A stretch of 64,000 nucleotides of DNA from Dacryopinax spathularia (lineage: Eukaryota; Basidiomycota; Dacrymycetes; Dacrymycetales; Dacrymycetaceae), in the NCBI GenBank assembly GCA_037974965.1, contig JBBPFI010000008.1:558001-622000 (forward strand). The letters are read 5' to 3'. Position numbers and translations under genes: made by a program. The notes under the pieces are model-generated. The model made no database searches, was not told the origin of the DNA, and saw only the letters and a list, made by a program, of their open reading frames with translations. How positions within the stretch are numbered: position 1 is the first letter of the stretch; each line of letters starts with the position of its first letter. Shown in pieces: positions 32,755 to 44,102 of this stretch.

Positions 32755-34219
32755 CGCCAATCAGAATCATTGGCCGGTTATTGACAACATCAATGTTCTC
32801 CATACCTGCGTGCTTCTCTTTCTTCCTGCCCACAGCCATCCCGACCAAATCCATCAATTCATCATCGGTACGCCCTGACCGAAGAGCATCGCGCAAGGAC
32901 AGCTCGTTCGGTCCGAACAAGCATACCTGCGGCCAAATGTCAGCATGACTCTGTATGCGCCGAAAACACCGTGGAGCAGCTCGCCTTGATATTTCCATCC
33001 GCAGTGATACGCAGACGGTTGCATGTGCTGCAGAAATGGTCGGACATGCTACTGATGAAAGCAATGCTGCCACGATAGCCAGGAATAGTGTATGACCGGG
33101 CCGTGTCGTTCAGCTCATCCGCCGCTTTACGAACGCCGGGGTACCGCATGGAAATTTGCTCCAAGAGCTCGCCGGACGGAACCATCTTTGCCTTGTCCCA
33201 CTTATTACCTGCGATCCGGAATCCCGGTAACTAAGCACGCGAAAATTCCTGGATGATCAAGGACACTTACCGGTAAACGGCATGAACTCGATGAAACGGA
33301 TGGATATCGGGAGGTCCTTGGTCATTTCCACAAAATCCAACACTTCTGACTCGTTCAGACCCTTGACGATCACCACGTTGAGCTTAATCGACTGCAGCGC
33401 GGATAAGCTCAGCGCAGTGTGCAACGACTTGAGAACCGCATCGTGCCCTCGTCGGCGTGTGATAAGCTCAAACTTGAACTCGTCAAGCGTGTCGAGGCTG
33501 AGCGTGATATCAGAAGCTTCCCCAGTGATGGACGGTTGGCACATACCTGAGGTTCAGATGAGTCAGGCCGTTTTCCACAAGATCCGGCAGTTTGCGATGC
33601 AAGGCCAAGCCATTGCTTGTCATTCCGATGGACTGCAAACCCAGTCGCCGTAGATACGACAATCTTCCTGAAGGAGGTGTTACTCCGCATCATGCGGGGT
33701 GGATACATAGCCGCAAGCTTACCAACTAATTCGACGATATTCTTTCGTACGGTAGGCTCTCCTCCCGTAAGCCGAATCTTAGTGACGCCATTACGAACGA
33801 AAAGCTCTGCTAGTCGGACAATTTCGTCGTCCGTCAAGAGATCTTGCCGAGGCGAAAGCTCGATACCTTCCTCCGGCATGCAATAGAAACCTGTGTAACA
33901 TGCGTGTCAGGCTTTGGAGATGATGTTGCATATGGATCTGCCGACGTACATCGCAGATTGCACTTTTCGGTGAGCGAAATCCGGAGGTAATCATGCTGGC
34001 GGTTGTATGCATCGACCAGCTGCGGTGCTACACGAGATGATCTTGCATCAATCTCAGCTATCCTGGTCTAAACGCCGTCAATCCGGGTTCATTGTGACCG
34101 CGTTGGGTATAGCGTACTTTGGCAAGATCCCGTTTGACGTTCGCTGCTACTGCGGCATATGTTCGGACGCCGACTTGACCGAGGATGGACCTTGCCGAAG
34201 CACGGCGTAGACTTTGCAT
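32750..34219 (-). CDS. MOCS1: MoaA-like radical-SAM unit of MOCS1 (MOCS1A)
   Basis: GTP 3',8-cyclase, a radical-SAM enzyme that starts molybdenum-cofactor synthesis in mitochondria. Exon 1 (34219-34118) is a short Arg/Ala/Ser-rich presequence. A 50-base intron (34117-34068) joins it to [20 protein letters not shown]. Splicing across 33949-33891 rebuilds the 4Fe-4S motif CNLRCFYC (CX3CX2C). [29 protein letters not shown] and [14 protein letters not shown] follow. The second Fe-S motif is [18 protein letters not shown] (CX2CX13C). Its spacing is right only if a 58-base intron with a GC donor (32984-32927) is removed. The unit ends in ILIGG and TGA; the C-terminal double Gly is known to be needed in MoaA/MOCS1A. 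A 43-base intron lies near 33717-33675. Confidence 0.9.
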
Positions 34220-35853
34220 GCCGGCCTGGGGGTACCAGAGAGAGGGAGAGAGAGAGACTGGTGGCGTGTGAACTCTGTTAGCGATGTGCTGGAGGTGTAT
34301 GCATCTCGCGCCCAATTAACAACCGAAGAAGAAGGAACAATGAGCTGCCGGGCGTATGCAATAGAGAGAAGGGCGCCACTTTTACGCAACCTCGGACGCG
34401 CGAGTACAGCTCCGCTCGATGTGGGTTGCCGTACCTCATCCGCGTCGCCGCCATAGTCCGCTCCACCTCAACACAACTTATCCTTTACGGTCGTCTCGAC
34501 GCCCTCTATTATACCAATAGTTCGATTGCCTCAGGCGCTCGTTAGCTTCAGCAACGCTTCCATTTCTCCCGATATGCGTATTGCACCCGCAAGATTCACT
34601 GCGGGCGGAGCAAGGGCACAGCTCCGGCTGCTCGTCCCGACTCACATCAGCTCAACAACTCGAGCGCCCAAAGTCATCATCGCGCTCTCATTGCCACCGT
34701 GCCCGCATTGTCAACAATATTTACAATGTGATCCGCTTTCCCGGCGTATGGAAGAGAGCACACAGTGTATTGTAACAGTGTTCGGAGAAAGTCCGCCATA
34801 TGAAGGCTCTCATCGGTTACAGGGCGTTTCTACGCTACCGCGCGGCCGACATAATCCGTCATGCAGCAATGTCCCTGGAGAAGCTCTCTAGCTCATGACC
34901 TCGAGGCACGACATCTTACTGCGAACGCTGATAATCAGCGAAGTCGTGCAGCGTCGGGCTGTGTTTTCCAAACGGAGCCTATGAACGCACGAATCCGGAT
35001 GTTGTGCAGCCAAGAAAATTCGGAGGCGGTGTGGCCGTCCAACATCGGCTATCTGAATTTGGCTTAAGGATGAGTCCTGTTGTAGCGAAATCCTGCCTGT
35101 CATGCGCAGAAGTCATCATCACCTCAGGGACCGTACAGGACGCACGGACATCCCGACATCAGCGAATCTGCTCCCGATCATATGGAATGACGGGCGCACT
35201 ATACGCTACCTTCCAATCTTCACACGAGGCCGTGCTCTTTTTCTAAGGTTGATTCACAGTCATGGCACGTACTACGGCTTGCTCGGGTCGCTTGTTATGG
35301 GCTGCGTTCAGCGCTCTGTTCGGTGTCTCCGTCGATGATGGCGCCAAATTGGCCATGCGTCGCTGAAACGCCTGCGCTGGGATCCCCCTTGCCGAAAATC
35401 GTTCCCTCTCACGGCACACCAGGCGCGCTGATCAGCTTACAGTAAAGTGCTTCGCCACTGTCGACCGAATCTGGAAAAGAAGCCCATCTCATCTCGATAG
35501 CACCATCCGCCGTACCGGGCTTGAGAATACGGACCGTCGCTTGGGCATTACGGAGCCCGTACGTGGTGCACAGGTATCGATGATTCGCCACAACAACTGC
35601 CTTCTCTACGCCCGAACAAGGTATATAAAGGGCACCTGAACATTACCGTCTCCCCACCAAGCAAACAGAGCTACTCTACCTCCCGACTCGTCTCTAATCT
35701 TACTCTACCTCCCCCACTTAATCCCCACCTTCGCCGAGTCAGGAATCCGCATCGTATCCGTACTTCTGCTTTCGGCAACGCATTCGAATCGAGTCAGCAT
35801 CCAGGCACAACCTCAAAATACCCATAGCAAAGCACCCAACTGAGCCGACCACA
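34220..35853. other. Gap between MOCS1 and the first GNAT gene
   Basis: About 1.6 kb. It holds the MOCS1 promoter (a CCAAT-like sequence near 34511) and a GAGA tract at 34238-34258. Short frames on both strands (for example a minus-strand 60-codon frame at 35409-35591) resemble no family. A TATA box near its right end is listed separately. Nothing else is supported. Confidence 0.4.
35622..35629 (+). promoter_or_regulatory. TATA box of the first GNAT gene
   Basis: TATATAAA about 225 bases before the start ATG at 35854, followed by a pyrimidine-rich (CTCTACCTCCC) stretch typical of fungal transcription start regions. Confidence 0.55.
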
Positions 35854-37132
35854 ATGCCAGCAATCCTCCGAAGCCCGAATTCTCGTCGTGCCACCCTTGG
35901 TGCCGTCCCTGTTCGTGCGCCTGGCATCGTCCTCGTTATCAACCACGACTCTGCAACCGACTTCATGCTGGCTGCTGGTTACGTCATGCAGCGCCATCAG
36001 ATGCGCGCAAACATGGTTTTGCCGTACGCGGTTGCCTACCAGGCAAAGGAAGGCAACGGCAAGGCTGTCCCGACTGCTCAGGACAGCAAACGATGGTGGC
36101 AAGATCGTCTCTCCTCTGTTGTGGCTCAACAAGGACGCGGCGCCTCAGGCAGCGGCGATGCGTATCCTAGCCACCGCGATGCATATTTCATGTCGGTGTG
36201 GACTCTGAATGGCGGCACGGCGATGCTCGACTTTGCTGTCGCCTGCACAGGCAAGAAGCCTTTCTTCCTCTTCTCGCCGAGAGAAAAGTCAGAATTCACA
36301 AACGAGTTCCTTCAACCAAGGATGAGTGCGCTCGCAAGCCGCATGCTCGAAGTCATTCCCTCCAAACGCGTCTTCTCAATGTTCGGCCCCACGCGTCCGA
36401 TTCGCAGCCTCGCGGCCGAGTGGTCAGACATCAGCGGCCATTCGATCTACACAAACCGAGCAACACGAGCCATCGAGCCGTTCTACCATGCTTCGTACAC
36501 CTTCTGCACCCCACAAACGTTCACTGGTGTCCGCGCCTTGCCGCAAAATCACAGGGTACGATTGGCAGATTCGAGTCACGTTCTCAAGGCCGCACCGCTT
36601 TGCGAAGAGTTCGCAAATGATTCCGTAAGTCCCCTACGACCGTGATGGCTTCTTCGCCCTAATCAGTGAATCAGGTCTTCTTCCCGATTTCGGCACAGGG
36701 GGCGATCGAGCAAGCGGCCGAAATGATCGCGAAGCGTCAGCTTTGGGTGTACGAAGTCGTTGATCCCATCAGTCGGTCGACCGAGGTCGTTTCTATCGTA
36801 GCCGTCACCCGGGACACCGATGATATCGCGGCGATCTCCAAGGTATTCACGGCCCCTCAATGGCGTGGAAAAGGCTTCGCACGGAGCATCGTCTCGGTTG
36901 TCTGCCAGGAGTGAGTATTCCGTTCTCCTGCACCACGATCGTGACTGATGATTGGCTCAGAGTGCTAAAGTACAAGAGCCGCGTGGTTCTGTACGTCGCA
37001 CATGACAATCAAGCGGCAGCCACCGTATATGGCCGCGTCGGGTTCGTTGGGGTAGGCGAGAACCGACCCCATCGCGAAGTGGATGATTGGATCGAGCTAG
37101 GCTTCAACAACACAGTGCGGGGATTCTGGTGA
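35854..37132 (+). CDS. GNAT-domain protein with unrecognised N-terminal region (copy 1)
   Basis: Three exons (35854-36624, 36675-36910, 36961-37132) give 392 residues. The C-terminal third is a GNAT N-acetyltransferase fold: VVSIVAVTRDTDDIAAISKVF, then AcCoA-loop-like QWRGKGFARSIVSVVCQEVL, then VVLYVAHDNQAAATVYGRVGFVGVG (a C-terminal N-x-A-A-x-x-[VL]-Y-x-R-x-G-F motif). The first 250 residues are not recognised. They contain a Trp-rich segment (SKRWWQDRL) and a VACTGKKPFFLFSP block that are also present in the paralog at 38820. The substrate could be an amino acid, amine or protein; none can be assigned. The TATA box upstream suggests regulated expression. The mature protein has no signal peptide. 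Confidence 0.8.
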
Positions 37133-38819
37133 ACACATCGACCCAGTCTTGCGACGTTTCCACGTCATCTACCTACATCTTAACTCTTCAACTCAGTAGA
37201 TCAAACGGAGATATGCCCGTCAGATGTATTTTTAGCAGACGAAACTACTTATCAGTAGATATAATATGGCTCTGGTAGCCAGCGCTGTCGCTCTGCACGT
37301 TTTACTATCTAACCTCTAATACAATTTGTTCATTGTCAAAAGAATTCTCACGTTGGAGCCTGTCATGATCCTTGCGAACACAGAAAGTAAATCATGACGT
37401 ATGCGTACGGCGATAGAGACGCCTTATGCAATCGGGTGGTCAGAAGCGAACGTGATTCTTTGATGGGACCGCTTCTTCGTTACGCGCGTGTTGCCCACGT
37501 TTTCCCGTACCCTTGGAGTGAACGGCGGTGTTAGTACTCCGCCTCGACCTCGCGGCCTTCCTGCATCCGCATCCTTGAGCGATTATCGTGACGACGTGTG
37601 AGTTGTACTTCCCAAGCGGTTGTGGTTAGCGCAGGCGCGAGTCGGCATAACAACACTAACTAGACCCGCTCGAAGCGCATGCGGCCGGGGAACCCATGTC
37701 GCCGAGTGAGCATCTTCTTGCACCGCCGATTTACGCGCGCGAGAGAGCGGACCACGTCGGTGGAGCTAAGCTTGCTGATTGTACCCGCCTTCTTGAACTT
37801 GTGTTTCCTGCCTGCAAGACGGCGGAAAGCTGACTAATGCTGGAGTAATTCCAAGCGCAAGACTTGGCAAGAGAAATACTACTGCGAATATTAATGCTTC
37901 GGTCGCCCGGAGGTCTCCGCCTCCCCAATGAAGATTGCAGGTGGCTGTGTGGATAACGGAAGACGATTGGTTGAGATGAGATAGGGCATATTAGCCCGAT
38001 CGCAGTTCATCTGCGGGTGCAAACGGCCCTTCGCTGCTTTGCCCGGTGAACGGGCCATCTTCCATCAAGAGTCAGCCAACGGGTTTCACTTTCTCGAGCT
38101 TTCTCTTGACTGTGTTACTAGTCATATTCTCAAACTATCAGGAGCAACCCGCCCTCGGGAACTGAATAGGGGTCACCACGTTATCCGGCACAGCTTGCGT
38201 GAGGCCTGTGCATGATTGCAAAGTCCCGGTAAAGCCAGGAACGATCTTCATACGGCCACATCGGGCAGGGACGACACTGCGGCCCACGGTTACGAGCTTC
38301 CCAGTTCCTGGAAGGTATTTCCTGAACGAGAGGTGCTATCGATGTATCTGCGGTTTGACGAAACTCGGGACTGCTCATCTTCGAACGCCTGCCATATCGG
38401 GCCACGCTCTTTCCCGGACTGTCTGCGCCGGGTTCACTCTTCTGTTCTCGCAGTCCTTCGTATGCTGCATCATCGACGTCGAAACAACGGCCCCAAGCTT
38501 TTAGACTTCTTCCCTTATCCGAGCATCTTCGTGTGGCGTGTCATTGAATAGCGACAATGAGTCAAGAAGCCGCTCACTATACCCGCACCGCTCCAGTCCG
38601 CCGATCGTATAAGACTTGGCCTCAGTAAGCTCATTCCTCCCCGTCTCAACCTCGCAACTACCTCCCCACCTCGTCTGCTGACCACCTCGTCTCGAATTGG
38701 CTTGAAGAGGCCGGTCCTTCTCACACTTCCGACAGCCCTCTTGTTGCGCCTTCCTTGCTTGTTGCTCGTCGCAATCCGCGCGTCCACCAACATTGACCTC
38801 AAGCCCCGTCACACCCACA
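37133..38819 (+). other. Gap between the two GNAT paralogs
   Basis: About 1.7 kb without a gene. The last 300 bases before 38820 should hold the promoter of copy 2. I saw no decayed third copy and no clear repeats bounding the duplication. Confidence 0.4.
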
Positions 38820-40132
38820 ATGCAACACCTCAGCACAATGGCTGCATCAGCTAAACGAGCGCTGTCCACTACAAGGTCATCTGGCAACTCAGTCCGCCCC
38901 TCACGGAAACGGTCGACTATTGTTTGCACGTGTACTCACTTCTCAGCTCGGGACATGTTGCTTGCAACTGGTCCCGACTTAGAAGCCGATCCCCTCAATT
39001 CGAACCTCATCCTGCCGGAAGCGATAGAACGTCAAGCCTCAGAAGGCTTTGGAGACCAAATCCCGTCGTGTCAGGAGACAGAAGAGTGGTGGGGTGGGTA
39101 CATGCGGAAAATAGGGAAGAGCAGCAGGGCAGATGCGTGGGTGACGCAAACTGGAGATGGACACCTGATCGCCCGGGACGCCACGTATATCTCTGTATGG
39201 ACGCTCGGCTCGGACTACCGGAAACTAGACTTCATAATTGCTTGCACCGGTCGAAAACCCATCTTCGTCTTCACCAATCATCCGTCGACCGCGTTATCTC
39301 CGTCATTTCTGGAAGCCCGCATGCGGCCTCTTGCCGAGCGCATGAGGAGCGTCATCCCAGAGCGGCGGGTGTTCGCCATCGTTGGCATTGAGCCGGTCAC
39401 TCAACATCTGGCGGCCGCATGGCAGGCTCTCACCGGACACGTCATCAAAAGTCCAGCCTATTACGAGGCGACACATACGTTCTGCACCCGCAAAACTCTC
39501 GCTCCGATGGCAGCACCGTCCCGAAGATGTCGGATGGGTCTTGCGACGAAAGCGCACACCGTTCAAGCCGGCCTCCTTTGCAGCGCGTTCACTGAGTCAG
39601 CGGTGAGTGCAGCTCCGTGCTGATCACCGACTCCAACCTGATGTTCTGCGCAGCACGATGATCCCTATCGGCTTTCGGTGGATCAGGGTATCCAAGAAGC
39701 TGCGTACCTAATTTCGCGGAAGGAACTCTATGTGTGCGAAGCCCCAGTTCCGGAGTCCGACGAATACGCCGTGGTCTGTATCATCGCCGTTACGCGGAAA
39801 TCAAGAACTGTTGCTGCCGTGTCGAAAGTCTTCACACACGATAAGTATCGTTGCCAGGGATATGCCAAAGAGCTGCTTACGTATGTTTGCCATGAGTAAG
39901 TCCAGCTGTCATCTTGGACTGGACGCCTCAGCTGACCTCGTTCACCGTGGTCAGCGTCTTGCGAACGAAAGAGAAGGTGGTCTTGTTTGTCGCTCACGAC
40001 CTGAAAACGGCCGCTCGCGTCTACGGGCGTGTAGGTTTCGTCGGTGTCGGCGACCGACCGCTCAGGGAGCGCGCGTTGGTGGAGAGATGGCTGGAACTGG
40101 GTTTCGACGATGTCGACATTGGTCACTGGTGA
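38820..40132 (+). CDS. GNAT-domain protein with unrecognised N-terminal region (copy 2)
   Basis: Three exons (38820-39602, 39654-39895, 39955-40132) give 400 residues. Both introns sit at the same places and phases as in copy 1, so this is a tandem duplicate. The GNAT part reads VVCIIAVTRKSRTVAAVSKVF, then YRCQGYAKELLTYVCHDVL, then VVLFVAHDLKTAARVYGRVG. The N-terminal region keeps TEEWWGGYMRK and DFIIACTGRKPIFVF. The N-terminus differs most: it is basic and Ser/Thr-rich (SAKRALSTTRSSGNSVRPSR), which could be a mitochondrial or nuclear signal absent from copy 1. I start at the first ATG in frame. The two copies look moderately diverged (roughly half of the residues alike in the last exon), so the duplication is not recent. 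Confidence 0.8.
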
Positions 40133-41711
40133 TGCTTGCTGGCAATCTTGCGCGTGGCGTAGACGTGTTCTTCCGGACACCCAATTGGCTCGGGAGGAAT
40201 ACTCGTAGAGGAGTCGACTGAAGGATAGTAGAAGACCAAAATTAGAACAGCTCGACACCGGACTCCGCTCAATACCTTATACAAATTTATCCTTAGTACT
40301 ATGAAATTATACCGTATATCTTGACATACCTAAGCACCTCGTCGTGGTCGTTCAGATAGGTTTTGCGCGCCGGACGGGAAGATGCGCACAGTCTGCGTGG
40401 GTTCGCGCGTGAGTCCTGTTCACAGCAGGCTCTTTAAACGAACAGTGCCCGATGCGAGCGTCTGGCTTCTCACTGACAGCCACTGAAACAGGCGCATCCA
40501 AGTAGCTATAGAGCCCGATGTCCATCAACAAGTGACGTGGAAGGACACTTGGGAGTCGCCCAACGTCATAAGCGCTAACCACACCAGGCATTTCGCCGGG
40601 TTACACCCCGAGCGCATTCTTCCCAGTCGCCCAAGGTACTTACCAAGCAATCTGTCTCGTCTACACCTTGAGAGCATCCGGTTTACGGCCAGGACAGCTT
40701 ACAAACCGCTGTAAACAGGCGAAGTGCATGATCCACCTTCTTGAACGGCAGATTTCCTGCAAAAGACCCGTTCTTTCCATTTCTCTGCGGAAGACCCGGT
40801 ATGTGCCCGCAACAATGCCGGTCGCTTCGGGAAGTGAGGTGCGGCCGTCCAATTTTTTTTTTCCTTTTTTCCTTTGCCGGGCTTTGAGGGATAGTCTGCG
40901 GCGACCAGGGACGCAAGGCAACGGGCAGGAGATGTCCCTGATCAGGAGGCCGACATGGGCTTCTTGGGCGTAAAAGTGGAAGATGTTGGATTGTTAGAGA
41001 ATATCATCAATGCTCGTCCATCTCATTAATGCTGGGGCATAGGAACCGATTGGCTGTGAACAGAACCAAAGGATGAGAGCTGCACAGGGTGGTTCAAGGG
41101 CGAGAGGGTGCAATTTCGATGTCCTGAATCGGTCGTTCGGCCGCACAGGAGGCGTTAAGCGCCCAAAATGAGGGGCGCCACGCCCGCCTGTTGCCGATAT
41201 CGGACCCGTAACTCTGTGAAGCATCAGATAACACGACCCGCCCGTACGCCTCACCGGTTGCTGTGTACCTTTCACCAGCTTCGGTGTAACCATCTTCTTT
41301 TCTCCGAAGTTGGGATGCGCCCTTCAAAGCCCTGTCTTGTTGACGTACGCCCTTTGTCGGGACCTACAGTATCCAAACTGCGGGGAAAATGGGGAGGCAC
41401 ACGCGCCATACCTGAAACAGGCGGAATCGACCTCAGATTGGTGGGTGTATGAATAGGCGCCGGCTTCTCTGTCCGACCCTCTGCTCAAATCGGAATTTTT
41501 ACCTTGAACTTGGCGCATGAGGTGCAGGAGGGCGCATATATAGGACGGTAGAATATGTCCATGCAGGTCGTAGGCACCATCCCAGCGAACGCCCCACTCC
41601 GGCACCGAGTGTTCCCGGACTATACAAACGCGGTCGAATCCCACCCGCGCCGTCCAATAGCCACACAATCCCCCTCCTCCAACCAACTCCAGCCGTGTCT
41701 GTCTCGCAGCG
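40133..41711. other. Gap between GNAT copy 2 and the amidase
   Basis: About 1.6 kb. There is a T-rich tract at 40852-40878 and no credible coding frame; the long minus-strand frame at 41324-42109 is the shadow of the amidase. The amidase promoter lies at the right end. Confidence 0.4.
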
Positions 41712-43572
41712 ATGGGCGGCGGCCGAGTTGAGCCATGGCAAGCCGTTGCGGCGCGTAAACAAGGGACGCGGGAGTCGATTCTCCAAGGTTTCTCCAGGTG
41801 GCGACTCGATAAGCTTCCTGGAGACGACATCCTCGATGTCTCCGACCTGTGCCTCTCCAAGCTCAACGAGAAAGAGAGAGTCATCGTGGACCTAGATGCC
41901 ACTGCTCTTGTCGCGGCGCTGGCTGCGAGGCAGTATACAGCCGTCGAGGTGCTTTGGGCCTTCATCAAAGTCGCCATAGTCGCGCAAGACACGACCAACT
42001 GCCTCACCGAGATCTTCTTCGAAGAAGGACTAGCTCGAGCCCGAGAATGCGATGAGCACTTGCAGACGACCGGAAAGGTGCTAGGACCGCTCCATGGTCT
42101 GCCGGTCACGATTAAGGATCACATCCTTCTGAAAGGAACCGATACATCGAGCGGTTACATCCTTTGGGCGAACAAGACCGTCGCCGAGGTAGATGCGACC
42201 GCAGTCGCCTTGTTGCGCAGGGCGGGCGCGGTCTTGTATACCAAAACGGCGAACCCGCAATCTTTGCTAGTGCGTCCAAGTCGGTGATCTGATCACATCA
42301 ACTGATGCCGCTCGCAACCAGTCGCTTGAGACGCACAATAACGTGTTCGGCCGGACTTTGAACCCATTCAACCGCAAGCTGTCGTCTGGGGGCAGCAGCG
42401 GTGGAGAAGGCGCACTGATTGGTGCACATGGAAGTCCTATGGGGGTAGGCACCGACATAGGGGGAAGCATCAGGTGCGCATATACGGCATATATGCATGC
42501 GGAGAAGACGCTGACCTGTTTCGTAGAACCCCGGCTGCCTTCTGCGGTGTTTATGGATTCAAGCCCTCGGTAGCTCGGATGCCACATGGCGGCCTTATGG
42601 GCTCTCAGGCTGGCATGGACAACATCGTTGGCGTACTCGGACCAATCGCAAGATCAGCCCGAGACTTGGAGTTGTTCGCTCGAGTCATGCTGCAGTACGA
42701 ACCCTGGTTCCTAGAGCCACCGCTGTTACGTATGCCATGGCAAGAGGAAGCAGCGAAGGGTCGGGGTCTACCTAAGAAGCTATCAATAGCCATTCTATGG
42801 GATGATGGAGTTGTGGCTCCGCATCCCCCTATCAGAGCGGCCCTGGAAGAAGCAAAGACTGCATTGCTGGCTGCAGGACACGAAGTGCTGGATTGGCAAC
42901 CCCTAGACCATCATATGGAGGTCTGGACTCTGCTTGTATGTCAGCCCATTCCTATTAAAGCCGCGTGACTGATGCGCCTCCCAGTGTAAACTATATCTTT
43001 TGGACGGAGGGAAGGAATACTATGATACCCTTAATCAAACCGGCGAGCCGGCAGTCCCTCAAATCGCTTGGATCCTATCTCAGAACACGCGGGCTTATAC
43101 GGCCGCCGAATCTTGGCCATTGAATGTTGAGCGAGAAGCCATTCGCATGCAAGCCCTCGAACACTGGAACACCACGATTTCGCGTACGAGCACGGGCCGA
43201 CCCTTCGACGCTATCTTGTCTCCTTGCCACCCTACCCTTGCCTCGGCACATGATACGACGCGCTGGTGGGGCTACACGTCATATTGGAATCTCCTCGATT
43301 ACACCGCCGCAGTCTTCCCTGTAGGTCGGCACACAAAGGACATGAAATACGATTGGAAACCTCCTTCGGCCCGCAATCCAACTGAACAATATATTCACTC
43401 GCTTTGGGATAGCGAGCGTTACGATAACGCGCCGATTGGCCTGCAGCTCATCGGACGACGTCATGATGAGGAGAAAGTTCTTGCTATGTTGAATGTGGTT
43501 GAAGGGGCAATGCGGGACACCAGGGAGGGGAGGCAAGCAAAGGATGGAAGAGGTACTTGTATCTTGTCGTGA
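41712..43572 (+). CDS. Amidase-signature hydrolase
   Basis: Ser-cisSer-Lys hydrolase of the amidase-signature family (acetamidase/fatty-acid-amide-hydrolase kind). Four exons (41712-42269, 42322-42473, 42527-42935, 42985-43572) give 568 residues. The catalytic Lys is in [13 protein letters not shown]. The signature [19 protein letters not shown] and [11 protein letters not shown] carry the cis-Ser and the nucleophile Ser. [14 protein letters not shown] follows after an intron. The far C-terminus has the usual [18 protein letters not shown]. The last four residues are CILS, a canonical CaaX box that could direct prenylation. However, an in-phase GTACTT...CACAG intron candidate at about 43553-43606 would replace these residues with a short end, so this is uncertain. 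Its natural substrate cannot be told. Confidence 0.9.
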
Positions 43573-44102
43573 TTCCACAAGGACAGTCGTTTTACGTATC
43601 TCACAGATTGAACCGAAATGTCGGTAGGGACTGGTCGTTATTGTCGGCGATGGCGCCCGAACCTTAATCGAGTCTCATCGACAACTCAATGTATGTTCGT
43701 GTCCGCGCATGCTGGTAAATATGTTGGCCAAGGTCGGTATCGAGCCGAAAGTGGACGTTACACAGCCCTATACCTCGGAAACCATGGAGTTTGCGGAGTG
43801 TTGACGGCGCCTATTTTGTCTCTATATGTGGCAGCACAGCATGACCGCGTGAGGCATCCAGCGCCTATGCTTGGCCCGGGGACACGACGATTTTCTGGGG
43901 CAGGCTGACCATACACTCCAAAGGAGAGATAGAAACCTGATCGCTGTTACCATTCTAATGTTCTTTCTCGGTCCAATTCGTGTCTTTCAACCACTCCACA
44001 ACGATCTCCGTTACGTCGGCTGGCGGCAACTACTTAACCAGACGGAACAGACAATGTCATTACTGCAAGGCGACCTCAGGACTCGTGCTCGGTCGTGACA
44101 GG
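43573..44102 (+). other. Gap between amidase and YVTN-protein gene
   Basis: About 530 bases with 3' region of the amidase and promoter of the next gene. No gene or strong motif is seen. Confidence 0.4.

Noticed and set aside
41324-42109. 261-codon minus-strand frame over the amidase start
   Set aside because: Antisense shadow of the amidase's first exon; the amidase strand has clear catalytic motifs.
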